Of a DNA stretch of 64,000 nucleotides, positions 38,033 through 46,374 are shown in pieces. This DNA comes from Sphingomonas sp. TREG-RG-20F-R18-01 (GTDB taxonomy: Bacteria > Pseudomonadota > Alphaproteobacteria > Sphingomonadales > Sphingomonadaceae). The DNA lies in assembly GCF_022662475.1 (NCBI RefSeq), contig NZ_JAKNQQ010000001.1, forward strand, positions 682,001 through 746,000, written 5' to 3'. Position numbers and translations under genes: made by a program. Every line of letters starts with the position of its first letter. The first letter of the stretch is position 1. Below the pieces are notes generated by a model, which was given only the letters and a program-made list of their open reading frames with translations, was not told the origin of the DNA and ran no database searches.

Positions 38033-38895
38033 TGCGCTGGCGGGCGGGCCTGGTCGCGGTCGCGCTGCTGCTGGCGGGGTGTGCGCGGCCGGCGCCGCCC
38101 GTCGACGCGCGGCCCGCGCTGTGGCGCGTGTCGGACGCGGCCACGACGATCTGGCTGATCGGGACGATCCACGCGCTGCCGCCGCAGGTGCGGTGGGAAA
38201 CGCCCACGGTTCGCGCGGCGATCGCGGCGGCGGATACGCTGGTGCTCGAGGTGCCGCCTGCCGCCGGCGACGCGCATGCGCAGTTCGAGGCGATGGCGCG
38301 CGCGCCGGGCCTGCCGCCGCTGTCGGCGCGGGTCGCGCCGGCGGACCGGGCGCTGCTGGCGCGGGGGATTGCGGCGGCGGGCCAGTCGGCGGGGGACCTG
38401 CAGGGGTATAGGACGTGGGGGGCGGCGCTCGTGCTCGGTTCGGCTGGCGGGCATGTCAACGATGCTTCCGGAGATCTGGGCGTCGAGCCGGTGCTGGCCG
38501 AGCGGTTCCGCGGCAAGGCGATCGGCGCGCTGGAAACGCGCGCGGGGCAATTGCGGTTGTTCGATCGCCTGCCCGAAGCGTCGCAACGCACGCTGCTGCG
38601 GGATGCTGCGCAGGACGCCGTCGATCCGGCGCGGGGGTATCGGATGCTGCTGTCGGCCTGGATGGCGGGCGACGCGCGCGCGCTCGCCGCTACGCTCGAG
38701 TCGGTGCGACGCGATCCGGTGCTGACAAATTCGCTCATTGTCGCGCGCAACCGGCGCTGGGCCGGCGCGATCGTCCGACGGATGGCGCGGCCCGGGCGCG
38801 TGCTGGTGGCGGTGGGGGCTGGGCATCTGGTCGGGGCGGGATCGGTGGTCGACCTGCTGCGCGCGCGCGGCGTGAAAGTGGATCGATTACAATGA
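38032..38895 (+). CDS. TraB/GumN family lipoprotein, second copy
   Basis: 287 residues. MRWRAGLVAVALLLAGCARP is a lipoprotein signal (lipobox LAGC). The same motifs as in the preceding gene follow: IWLIGTIHALPPQVRWE, LVLEVPPA and VAVGAGHLVGAGSV. The two genes are paralogues that have diverged strongly, one with a standard signal peptide and one lipid-anchored, and they are translationally coupled. Base composition is very GC-rich. Confidence 0.85.
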   Translation: MRWRAGLVAVALLLAGCARPAPPVDARPALWRVSDAATTIWLIGTIHALPPQVRWETPTVRAAIAAADTLVLEVPPAAGDAHAQFEAMARAPGLPPLSARVAPADRALLARGIAAAGQSAGDLQGYRTWGAALVLGSAGGHVNDASGDLGVEPVLAERFRGKAIGALETRAGQLRLFDRLPEASQRTLLRDAAQDAVDPARGYRMLLSAWMAGDARALAATLESVRRDPVLTNSLIVARNRRWAGAIVRRMARPGRVLVAVGAGHLVGAGSVVDLLRARGVKVDRLQ

Positions 38896-38924
38896 CTCGG
38901 AATGTAGACGCGGCTTGAACAACG

Positions 38925-39203
38925 CCGTCACCTCGGCGCAGGCCGGGGCCGCCATGTTAGGGGGTAAAACCGGCGATACCGCACCCAGCCGTCTCGCTGC
39001 GCCCGGATAACCACACGGCGCCGGCCTTCGCCAGACCTCTGCGAAAGTCCGTTTACGGATTCTTCGATTGCTGTTTTCCCGCGAAGGCGGGAATCCAGAG
39101 TCAAGCAAAACAACGGCTTACAGTACTCGCGACTCCTGGACTCCCGCCTTCGCGGGAGAACACGTATGGTTTCGCAGAGGTCTCGCCTTCGCCGGAGTGA
39201 CGG
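38925..39203. repeat. REPIN-like pair, family A, interrupted by a MITE
   Basis: Left arm CGTCACCTCGGCGCAGGCCG... starts at 38925. The right arm begins GCCGGCCTTCGCC at about 39020 and, after the 151-bp MITE, resumes GCCTTCGCCGGAGTGACGG to 39203. Removing the MITE and one GCCTTCGCC copy restores a normal right arm. It fills most of the gap between the second GumN gene and rplY. Confidence 0.85.
39033..39183. mobile_element. MITE-like element, copy 1 (151 bp)
   Basis: Ends are AGACCTCTGCGAAA and TTTCGCAGAGGTCT, a perfect 14-bp terminal inverted repeat. The 9-mer GCCTTCGCC flanks it on both sides (39024-39032 and 39185-39193), consistent with a target-site duplication. Inside is a further palindrome based on CCCGCGAAGGCGGG. 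There is no open frame of note and no transposase, so it would be moved in trans. A copy about 95% identical lies at 41864-42014. Confidence 0.9.
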
Positions 39204-39343
39204 ACATCGGTTTTTAGGCCCACCGCGCCTTTCCCGCCATCTTGCCTTTTCCGGCTCGCTCCCCTATGCGCTCGCGCTTCGGTCAGGGTCATCCCTGGAG
39301 GCTTGGCCGGAACATACCACTTCAAGTATTTCGGAGCATTGCA

Positions 39344-40039
39344 ATGAGCGAACAGATGACGCTCGCAGCCGAGACGCGCGAACAGGTTGGCAAGGGAGCC
39401 TCCCGTTTGCTTCGTCGTGAAGGCCGCGTCCCCGCCGTAATCTACGGCAACAAGCAGGAACCCCTGTCGATCCATGTCGAGGAAAAGGCGCTGATGCGTC
39501 TGCTCAACACGGGTCACTTCATGAATTCGGTCGTCATGCTCGACGCCGGTGGCCAGCAGGTTCGCACCCTGCCGAAGGACGTCACCTTCGACGTCGTCAC
39601 CGAGCGTCCGGTCCATGTCGACTTCCTGCGGATCGGCGCGCATTCGACCGTCACCGTCAGCGTCCCCGTCGTGTTCACCGATGAAGACGACGCGCCCGGC
39701 ATCGCCAAGGCCGGCGGCGTGCTCAACGTCACGCGTCACGAGATCGAGGTCGTCTGCGACGCCGCCGAGATCCCCGGCGAGATCACCATCTCGCTCGCAG
39801 GGCTCGAAGTCGGCGCATCGATCCACATTTCGGACGTAAAGCTGCCGAACGGCGTCGAGCCGTCGATCTCGGATCGCGACTTCGCGATCGCCACGATCGT
39901 GCCGCCGACCGTCCCGACCGTCGAGGACGAGGAACTGGAAGCAGCGGTTGCCGAAGCGCAGTCGGCCGAAGCCGAAGCGGAAGCTGCTGAAGAAGCCGCC
40001 GCCGAGGACGACAAGGCCGAGGACGACAAGGCCGAATAA
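39344..40039 (+). CDS. rplY: 50S ribosomal protein L25/general stress protein Ctc
   Basis: 231 residues from the ATG at 39344 (GGAG 7 bases upstream). The L25 domain has [25 protein letters not shown] and binds 5S rRNA; then comes the CTC-type beta domain ([30 protein letters not shown]). The C-terminus is a long Glu/Ala-rich acidic tail ending [11 protein letters not shown]. It is followed by a clear terminator and then pth, a common pairing. Confidence 0.97.
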   Translation: MSEQMTLAAETREQVGKGASRLLRREGRVPAVIYGNKQEPLSIHVEEKALMRLLNTGHFMNSVVMLDAGGQQVRTLPKDVTFDVVTERPVHVDFLRIGAHSTVTVSVPVVFTDEDDAPGIAKAGGVLNVTRHEIEVVCDAAEIPGEITISLAGLEVGASIHISDVKLPNGVEPSISDRDFAIATIVPPTVPTVEDEELEAAVAEAQSAEAEAEAAEEAAAEDDKAEDDKAE

Positions 40040-40077
40040 GCCTGTCTGCTCCTTCCTGCGCGCAGGGAGGGTCGGGA

Positions 40078-40123
40078 AAGGGGACAGTCTGCGGCGTGCG
40101 CGTCCGGCAGGCTGTCCCTTTTT
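40078..40123 (+). terminator. Rho-independent terminator after rplY
   Basis: AAAGGGGACAGTCTGC pairs with GCAGGCTGTCCCTTTTT around a 14-base loop, and a T-run follows at 40119-40123. It lies 39 bases downstream of the rplY stop on the same strand. Confidence 0.88.
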
Positions 40124-40167
40124 CGTGCATGCGCGACGGGTTCCTCCTGGCCATTCGGTTTACGCGT

Positions 40168-40257
40168 GCGTCACCCCGGCGAAGGCTGGGGCCGCCGGAT
40201 TTGGGGCAGCCGTTTCGCAAAGCAACAGGACTGCCCCGGCCTCCGCCGGGGTGACGC
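40168..40257. repeat. REPIN-like inverted pair, family A
   Basis: Left arm GCGTCACCCCGGCGAAGG and inverted right arm CCTCCGCCGGGGTGACGC, at the ends of a 90-bp element with a short unique centre. It lies between the rplY terminator and pth. One arm pair is imperfect in the inner part. Confidence 0.85.
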
Positions 40258-40330
40258 GCGAGGCGCACAGGCGCTATGGTCCAGCGCGCGACAAACGGAC
40301 TGAGCGATACAGAGGTAGGGACCGCGACAC

Positions 40331-40900
40331 ATGCAACTCTGGGCCGGTCTCGGAAATCCCGGTGCGCAATATGCGCTCAACCGGCACAATGTCGGGTTCA
40401 TGGCGGTCGACACGATCGCCGAGATGCACGGCTTCGGCAGCGTCAGGAAGGCGTTCCAGGGCTGGACCCAGGACGGCCGGATCGGCAGCGAGAAGATCCT
40501 GCTGCTCAAGCCCGCCACCTTCATGAACGAAAGCGGCCGCAGCATCGGCGAGGCGATGCGCTTCTACAAGCTGACGCCCGCCGACGTCACCGTCTTCTAC
40601 GACGAACTCGATCTCGACCCGTTCCGCGTCAAGGTGAAGACCGGCGGCGGTGCTGCCGGGCATAACGGCATCCGCTCGACCGCGCAGCATATCGGCGAGG
40701 ACTTCCGGCGAGTCCGCATCGGGATCGGCCATCCCGGGCACAAGGACAAGGTGTCGCCTTATGTGCTCGGCAATTACGCCAAGGCCGAGCTGGATCCGTT
40801 GAGCGACGTGCTCGGCGCGATCGCGGCCGAGGCGTCGTGGCTGGCGACGGGCGACGACCAGCGGTTCATGAGTGACGTGGCCTTGCGCCTGGCGCGGTAG
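40331..40900 (+). CDS. pth: Peptidyl-tRNA hydrolase
   Basis: 189 residues. The enzyme recycles tRNA from dropped-off peptidyl-tRNA. GLGNPGAQYALNRHNVGFM holds the catalytic His; LLKPATFMNESGRSIG and DELDLDPFRVKVKTGGGAAGHNGIRS hold the conserved Asn and Asp. RVRIGIGHPG is also typical. Length is normal, and rplY-pth neighbourhood is widespread. Confidence 0.98.
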   Translation: MQLWAGLGNPGAQYALNRHNVGFMAVDTIAEMHGFGSVRKAFQGWTQDGRIGSEKILLLKPATFMNESGRSIGEAMRFYKLTPADVTVFYDELDLDPFRVKVKTGGGAAGHNGIRSTAQHIGEDFRRVRIGIGHPGHKDKVSPYVLGNYAKAELDPLSDVLGAIAAEASWLATGDDQRFMSDVALRLAR

Positions 40901-40943
40901 CTCGGCTGCTTCCTTCTCGCTTCCTCTTCCTCTTGCTCTCCAC

Positions 40944-41044
40944 TTCCCCGGCGAAGGCCGGGGCCCAGTCGCGAAGGTCGGAGTAACGACGCGCCACCGC
41001 CGCCGTTGACGGCCCTCTCCTGGGCCCCGGCCTTCGCCGGGGAA
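40944..41044. repeat. REPIN-like inverted pair, family A
   Basis: A left unit CCCCGGCGAAGGCCGGGG plus CCCAG (from 40946) and the inverted copy CCGGCCTTCGCCGGGG ending at 41042, with about 50 unique bases between. This is a near-perfect family A element, located between pth and the oxygenase gene. Confidence 0.92.
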
Positions 41045-41150
41045 GGGCAGCCGGGGGAAGCCGCAAGCCGACCGAAGAAAAAGCGCCTCCGGCATCCGCT
41101 TGCGCAACCGATCGCTTGGCAACGGCGGCGCACTGGAGGATAGGCAGCCC

Positions 41151-41765
41151 ATGAAAACCTCCCCGGTCCGCAGCCTTTTCGCAACGCCGTTCTACGACGG
41201 CAAATTGAAGGACGCGGCGCTGGTGGCCGAGCTCGACCGGTCGTGCCGGATGCTCGCCGAGGACGATCGCGCCGGGCGGAGCTGGTCCAAGGCGCATGGC
41301 TATCGCGGCTACACCTCCTATGCGTCGCTCGACGATTTGCCGATGCGCGACCCGGCGTTCGGGGATCTCGTCAAGCTGCTCAACAAGCATGTCGCGAAGT
41401 TTGCCGAAGCGTGCGCGTTCGATCTGCAGGGCGGCAAGCTGAAGCTCGACAGCCTGTGGGTCAACGTGATGAAGCCGGGGGGCACGCATTCGGGCCACGT
41501 CCATCCGCATAGCGTCATCTCGGGCACGGTCTATATCGCGGTCCCCGAGGGCGCGGGCGCGCTGAAGCTCGAAGACCCGCGGCTGCCGATGATGATGGCC
41601 GCGCCGCCACGCCTCGGCGATGCGCGCGAGGACCAGCGCAGTTTCGTCTATGTCGCGCCCGAGGCGGGCAGCGTGTTCCTGTGGGAAAGCTGGCTGCGCC
41701 ACGAAGTCGCGCCGGGCACCGCGAAGGCAGAGCGGATCAGCATCAGCTTCAACTATCGCTGGTGA
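41151..41765 (+). CDS. 2OG-Fe(II) oxygenase family protein (TIGR02466-like)
   Basis: 204 residues from ATG 41151 with GGAGGA 10 bases upstream. LFATPFYDGKL at the start and SLWVNVMKPGGTHSGHVHPHSV, ISGTVYIAVPEGAG and FLWESWLRHEV match the putative 2-oxoglutarate/Fe(II) oxygenase family. HxHxH-like histidines and the late WLRHEV supply possible iron ligands. The substrate is unknown. No obvious partner enzyme is adjacent. Confidence 0.85.
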   Translation: MKTSPVRSLFATPFYDGKLKDAALVAELDRSCRMLAEDDRAGRSWSKAHGYRGYTSYASLDDLPMRDPAFGDLVKLLNKHVAKFAEACAFDLQGGKLKLDSLWVNVMKPGGTHSGHVHPHSVISGTVYIAVPEGAGALKLEDPRLPMMMAAPPRLGDAREDQRSFVYVAPEAGSVFLWESWLRHEVAPGTAKAERISISFNYRW

Positions 41766-41777
41766 TGCTTCCGCTCG

Positions 41778-42034
41778 CGTCACCCCGGCGAAGGCCGGGG
41801 GCGGTCGGGTGGCTGGCGAGATACCGCGGTTCGCGTATTCCGCCTGGCGGCCCGGCCTTCGCAAGACCTCTGCGAAAGTCCGTTTACGGACCCTTCGATT
41901 GGTGTTTTCCCGCGAAGCCAGGAATCCAGAATCAAGCAAAACAACGGCTTACAGTACTCGTGACTCCTGGACTCCCGCCTTCGCGGGAGAACACGTATGG
42001 TTTCGCAAAGGTCTCGCCTTCGGCGTGGTGACGG
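41778..42034. repeat. REPIN-like pair, family A, interrupted by a MITE
   Basis: Left arm CGTCACCCCGGCGAAGGCCG begins at 41778. The right arm CCCGGCCTTCGC is broken by the 151-bp MITE copy 2 and resumes GCCTTCGGCGTGGTGACGGG to 42034. The insertion point is the same as in the element at 38925-39203. Confidence 0.85.
41864..42014. mobile_element. MITE-like element, copy 2 (151 bp)
   Basis: Starts AGACCTCTGCGAAAGTCC and ends TATGGTTTCGCAAAGGTCT. It is the same length as copy 1 with eight differences that I can count. One base of the right terminal repeat has changed. The flanks GCCTTCGCA and GCCTTCGGC are similar but not identical, as an older or mutated duplication would be. Confidence 0.9.
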
Positions 42035-42120
42035 GAGGGGGTAGATCGCGCGCGGCGCGCGGCCAAAACGGTTGCCGACGACAGCCAGCGTAAACGTGAC
42101 GCCCGCCCGATGGCCAGGCC

Positions 42121-42822
42121 TCAGAACGCGTAGGTCATCACCACGTCCGCCACCGGGTTGCGCCCGACCCGGCTGCCGTCGCCCGTGCCCGGGACAGTTT
42201 CGTCGGCGTACATCGCGGTCGAGCGGCCGATCATCATGCCGCCTTCGATCCCGACCTTCATGCGGTCGCTGACGAACGTGTCATACCCCGCCATCGCGAC
42301 CGGGGCGTATCCTTCATAGCCGTTCCGCAAATTCACCGCGCCGACCGGCAGGCGCATCAACGCGCCCGATCCGGCGGCGGCACCCGGGCCCTGTTCCGCG
42401 GCGCGATATTGCATGTGGTAGCTGCTCCCGACCGACATGCGCAGACCGTGGTCGCCGTGCAGATAGGCGTCGCGCATACCCGTTCCGCGCAGCTGGAGAT
42501 TGCGCTTGATCCTGGCGAGCTTGTTCGGCGCATCGCTCTGCGCGAGCCGCAGGTCGTAGAATCCGTCCGGTCCCCGTGCCCCGGGATCACTGGCCGAGTC
42601 GCTACCGGTCACCCGCGTCGGGAGCGGCGTCATCGCGACGACCGTGGCGCGGGAGGGAAGGCTCAGCACCCGCATCGCGCGCGACCCAGCGCCAGGCGCG
42701 ACTGCGTGCGGCGCAAGCTCCGCGGAAACCGCGCCATTCGCCGTATCGGCGCGCGCCGCCGACACGATGGCGCACGCCAGGCCGAAGACTACGCCACAGG
42801 TGAATCGGGAAGGTCCAGGCAT
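42121..42822 (-). CDS. Exported protein of unknown function
   Basis: 233 residues from the ATG at 42822, with a GGGGGTGA sequence about 8 bases upstream. MPGPSRFTCGVVFGLACAIVSAARA is a signal peptide. The mature protein is rich in Gly, Asp, Met and Arg, and includes MRVLSLPSRATVVAM and DGFYDLRLAQSD. It ends VADVVMTYAF, an outer-membrane-barrel-like ending with terminal Phe. It might be a small barrel or periplasmic protein. No family is recognised. A GTG at 42852 is an alternative start. Confidence 0.7.
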   Translation of the reverse strand: MPGPSRFTCGVVFGLACAIVSAARADTANGAVSAELAPHAVAPGAGSRAMRVLSLPSRATVVAMTPLPTRVTGSDSASDPGARGPDGFYDLRLAQSDAPNKLARIKRNLQLRGTGMRDAYLHGDHGLRMSVGSSYHMQYRAAEQGPGAAAGSGALMRLPVGAVNLRNGYEGYAPVAMAGYDTFVSDRMKVGIEGGMMIGRSTAMYADETVPGTGDGSRVGRNPVADVVMTYAF

Positions 42823-43007
42823 CGATTTCACCCCCAGGGAGAACCGTGACACGCCCCGGAGGTTAGCGCTTCACGCGTTTAAAATTCAACAACATATCGC
42901 AAGGTTTGTTCCGCCGATGCGCCCCACCCGCGCGTCGCGCTGGCATTCGCGCGCGCAAAGCCCTATCGCCCACGCTTCTTCGAAATATCGCGCTATCAAG
43001 GACCATC

Positions 43008-44108
43008 ATGGGATTTCGCTGTGGGATCGTCGGGCTGCCCAATGTCGGCAAGTCCACCCTGTTCAATGCGCTGACGCAGACCGCGGCGGCGCAGGCTGCC
43101 AATTACCCGTTCTGCACGATCGAGCCCAACGTCGGCAACGTCGGCGTCCCCGACGACCGGCTGTCCAAACTCGCCGCGGTCGCGGGATCGGCCAAGATCA
43201 TCGAGACGCAGCTTGGCTTCGTCGACATCGCCGGGCTGGTGCGCGGCGCGTCGAAGGGCGAAGGGCTTGGCAACCAGTTCCTCGGCAACATCCGCGAGGT
43301 CGACGCGATCGTCCACGTGCTGCGCTGCTTCGAGGATGACGACGTCACCCATGTCGAGGGCAAGGTCGACCCGATCGCCGACGCCGAGACGGTCGAGACC
43401 GAGCTGATGCTGTCTGACCTCGAGAGCCTCGAGAAGCGCGTCCCCAACCTCGCCAAGAAGGCGACGCAGGGCGACAAGGAAGCCAAGATCGGCGCGGCGG
43501 TGCTCGGCCAGGCGCTCGAACTGCTCCGCGAAGGCAAGCCCGCGCGGCTGACCGTCCCGAAGGACGAGGACGAGGCGCGCGTGTTCGCACAGGCGCAGCT
43601 GCTGACCGCCAAGCCGGTCCTCTACGTCTGCAACGTCGAGGAGGCGAGCGCCGCCGAGGGCAACAGCCAGTCCGCGCGCGTGTTCGAGAAGGCCAGGGCC
43701 GAGGGCGCGCAGGCGGTCGTCGTCTCCGCCGCGATCGAGGCCGAGATCGCGACGATGGATGCCGAGGAACGCGGCGAGTTCCTGTCGGAACTGGGGCTCG
43801 AGGAAACCGGGCTCGCACGCGTCATTCGTGCCGGGTACAAATTGCTTTCGCTGCTGACCTTCTTCACGGTCGGCCCCAAGGAAGCGCGCGCCTGGACGGT
43901 CCATGCCGGGGCCAAGGCCCCGCAGGCGGCGGGCGAGATCCACACCGATTTCGAGCGCGGCTTCATCCGCGCCGAGACGATCGCCTATGACGATTATGTC
44001 GCGCTGGGCGGCGAGACCGGCGCGCGCGACGCGGGTAAGCTCCGGCAGGAAGGCAAGGAATATGTCGTCCACGACGGCGACGTGCTCAACTTCCGCTTCA
44101 ACGTCTGA
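43008..44108 (+). CDS. ychF: Redox-regulated ATPase YchF (OBG-family)
   Basis: 366 residues starting MGFRCGIVGLPNVGKSTLFNALT. The P-loop GLPNVGKST, switch FVDIAGLVRGASKGEGLGNQFL and a later TGS domain are present, and NVEEASA is in the position of the altered G4 motif. YchF binds and hydrolyses ATP and associates with ribosomes. Length is normal. The stop overlaps the ATG of the next gene (TGATG). Confidence 0.97.
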   Translation: MGFRCGIVGLPNVGKSTLFNALTQTAAAQAANYPFCTIEPNVGNVGVPDDRLSKLAAVAGSAKIIETQLGFVDIAGLVRGASKGEGLGNQFLGNIREVDAIVHVLRCFEDDDVTHVEGKVDPIADAETVETELMLSDLESLEKRVPNLAKKATQGDKEAKIGAAVLGQALELLREGKPARLTVPKDEDEARVFAQAQLLTAKPVLYVCNVEEASAAEGNSQSARVFEKARAEGAQAVVVSAAIEAEIATMDAEERGEFLSELGLEETGLARVIRAGYKLLSLLTFFTVGPKEARAWTVHAGAKAPQAAGEIHTDFERGFIRAETIAYDDYVALGGETGARDAGKLRQEGKEYVVHDGDVLNFRFNV

Positions 44109-44464
44109 TGGTGCCGGGCGGGCCTGGACGGCGTAAATCCGCCGCCGTGCTCGCCCGGCTGATCCTTGCGCTGTTGCTCGCGGCCTTCGCCTTTCCCGCG
44201 ATGGCGAACGGGCCGTGCCATGATGCGCCCGCGATGATGCCGATGGCGCACCACGGGGATGCCCCACGCCACATGCCCGCATCGGACGAGCGCGGCATGG
44301 CGCCGCATGTCTGCATCGGCTGCATTCCCCCGGCGACGATCGCGCCCCGCCCCGTGGCGACGCCCTTCGCCTATGCCCCGATGCGCCGCGCGATCGTTGC
44401 CAGCGCGGTCGCCCCCGGATTGCGCGCGCCCCCGATCCTGCCCCCTCCGCGACCAACGGCCTGA
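44108..44464 (+). CDS. DUF2946-like small envelope protein
   Basis: 118 residues with a hydrophobic N-terminal segment (LARLILALLLAAFAFPAMA) that is a signal peptide or anchor. The mature part is Met/His/Cys-rich (CHDAPAMMPMAHHGDAPRHM) with HVCIGCIPPATIA, a CxxC motif. This resembles DUF2946 proteins, often found with copper-resistance genes. It overlaps the ychF stop and precedes the His/Met-rich outer-membrane protein gene. A metal-related role is inference. Confidence 0.7.
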   Translation: MVPGGPGRRKSAAVLARLILALLLAAFAFPAMANGPCHDAPAMMPMAHHGDAPRHMPASDERGMAPHVCIGCIPPATIAPRPVATPFAYAPMRRAIVASAVAPGLRAPPILPPPRPTA

Positions 44465-44515
44465 CCCGAGCGCGCGCTGCGCGCGTCGACCGTACCATTT
44501 CGCGAAGGACTTGTG

Positions 44516-46333
44516 ATGAACCGACCCCTGCTGGTCACGGCCTGCGCCGTGGCCGCGCTGCTGCCGTCTGCGGCACAGGCGCAACATGCGATGATGCCTG
44601 GCATGCCAATGGACATGCCCCAGCCGGCGCCGAAGCTGAAGCCCAAGCCGAACCCGCATACAGTCCCACGCCCGGCACCGACCGCTTCCCCGGCGAAGGC
44701 CGGGGCCCAGTCGCGCAGCATCGATCCTCATGCGCAGCATACGATGCCCATGGACGCCACGACTGGGCCCCGGCCTGCGCCGGGGAAGGACGTGGGCGTG
44801 GAGCGGGGCGAACCTCGATCGGTCGCGGGTGGGACGGATGCTGCCTCCCCTTCCGCCTCCCCGGCGAAGGCCGGGGCCCAGTCGCGCAGCGTCGATCTTC
44901 ATGCGCAGCATACGATGCCCATGGACGCCACAACTGGGCCCCGGCCTGCGCCGGGGAAGGACGTACGCGTGGCGCGGGGCGAGTCTCGATCGGTCGCGGG
45001 CGGAACCAACCCTGTCCCCACGTCCGCTTCCCCGGCGGAGGCCGGGGCCCAGTCGCGCAGCGTCGATCTTCATGCGCAGCATACGATGCCCATGGACACC
45101 ACGACTGGGCCCCGGCCTGCGCCGGGGAAGGAAAAGGGGACCATGCCCACCAGCGACGCAATGCCCGCCATGCCCGGCATGACGATGCTCCCGATGAACG
45201 GCGCGTATGGCGAAGGCTCGGGCACCGCGCGCAACCCCGCCAACGCCGGGCAGATGCTCGGCGAGCATGTCATGGCGGGCGACTGGGCGTTGATGCTCCA
45301 CGGCTATGCCTGGGCGACCTATACCGACCAGGGCGGTCCGCGCGGGGACGACGCGCTCTTCGTCCAGTCGATGGCGATGCTGTCGGCGACACGCGACCTC
45401 GGCACAGACGTGCGGCTGCAACTCCGCGCGATGCTCAGCCTGGAGCCCGCGATGGGCGCGAAGGGCTATCCCAACCTGTTCGCGACCGGCGAAACCGCCG
45501 ACGGCGTCACGCAACTGGTCGACCGCCAGCATCCGCACGACCTGTTCATGGAGCTGTCCGCGCGGATCGACGTCGACGCCGGCAAAGGCGCCGCGTTCCT
45601 CTACGGCGGCCCGGTCGCCGAGCCAGCGCTCGGCCCCTCGGCGTTCATGCACCGCGCGTCCGCGACCTATGAACCGATGGCGCCGATCACGCATCACTGG
45701 TTCGACAGCACGCACATCACTTACGGCGTCCTCACCGCGGGCTATGCCGCGCCGCGCTGGCAGCTCGAGGCCTCGGCGTTCCGCGGCCGCGAGCCAAACC
45801 AGTATCGCTGGGGAATCGAGCGCCCGAGCCTCGATTCGTGGAGCGTCCGCGCGACCTGGACTCCCTCGCCCGCCTGGGCGCTCCAGGCGAGCCACGGGCG
45901 GCTCAAGAGCCCCGAACAGCTCGAGGCGTTCCGTGACGAGGCCCGCACCACCGCGAGCGTGCAATATGCCAGCGGCAGGATCGCGACGCTGGTCGCCTAT
46001 TCCGCCAAGCACAAATTGCCCGGCCGCGTGCTGAGCGCGTGGCTGGCGGAGGCGAACTGGGATCTCGACCGGCACAACACGCTGTTCGCGCGCGGCGAGA
46101 GCGTCGCCAATGACGAGCTGTTCCCCGACCCGCGCGATCCGCTCGACGACCGCAAGTTCCGGGTCAACAAGCTGGAAGGCGGCTATGCCTATCGCCTGCC
46201 GCTGGTCGGGCCGTTCGATGCGGCGCTGGGCGGCGCGGTCGGGGTCTATGCCAAGCCCAAGGCGCTCGACCGGGCTTATGGCACGTTCCCGGTCAGCCTG
46301 AGCCTGTTCGCGAAAGTGTCGCTGGCGCGGTGA
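44516..46333 (+). CDS. His/Met-rich envelope protein with repeat-derived region
   Basis: 605 residues from ATG 44516 (GAAGGA upstream). A signal peptide (TACAVAALLPSAAQA) is followed by a Met/His/Pro-rich stretch (QHAMMPGMPMDMPQP). Residues about 58-204 are three 57-residue repeats (SPAKAGAQSRS, HAQHTMPMD, TTGPRPAPGK) made by REPIN-type DNA. From about residue 230 a beta-rich region follows (MLHGYAWATYTDQGG, LYGGPVAEPALGPSAFMHRAS, ITHHWFDSTHITYGVLT) up to SLFAKVSLAR, as in outer-membrane barrel proteins next to copper genes. Metal binding by the repeats is inference. Confidence 0.8.
   Translation: MNRPLLVTACAVAALLPSAAQAQHAMMPGMPMDMPQPAPKLKPKPNPHTVPRPAPTASPAKAGAQSRSIDPHAQHTMPMDATTGPRPAPGKDVGVERGEPRSVAGGTDAASPSASPAKAGAQSRSVDLHAQHTMPMDATTGPRPAPGKDVRVARGESRSVAGGTNPVPTSASPAEAGAQSRSVDLHAQHTMPMDTTTGPRPAPGKEKGTMPTSDAMPAMPGMTMLPMNGAYGEGSGTARNPANAGQMLGEHVMAGDWALMLHGYAWATYTDQGGPRGDDALFVQSMAMLSATRDLGTDVRLQLRAMLSLEPAMGAKGYPNLFATGETADGVTQLVDRQHPHDLFMELSARIDVDAGKGAAFLYGGPVAEPALGPSAFMHRASATYEPMAPITHHWFDSTHITYGVLTAGYAAPRWQLEASAFRGREPNQYRWGIERPSLDSWSVRATWTPSPAWALQASHGRLKSPEQLEAFRDEARTTASVQYASGRIATLVAYSAKHKLPGRVLSAWLAEANWDLDRHNTLFARGESVANDELFPDPRDPLDDRKFRVNKLEGGYAYRLPLVGPFDAALGGAVGVYAKPKALDRAYGTFPVSLSLFAKVSLAR
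44688..45126. repeat. Three-copy 171-bp REPIN-derived tandem array inside the 44516 gene
   Basis: Left arms (CCCCGGCGAAGGCCGGGG type) start at 44688, 44859 and 45030, so the period is exactly 171 bp, or 57 codons. Each copy has an inverted right arm (GGGCCCCGGCCTGCGCCGGG). The centre between the arms is nearly the same in all three, unlike the unique centres of other family A elements, which implies tandem duplication after insertion. All are in frame. Confidence 0.95.
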
Positions 46334-46374
46334 AATGTCATTGAAGTGACGCGGTTTTGGCGCAAGGGCGAGCG

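Noticed and set aside
44688..45126. Possible CRISPR array
   Set aside because: The period is 171 bp with palindromic units inside a continuous reading frame. There are no 30-40 bp unique spacers and no cas genes.
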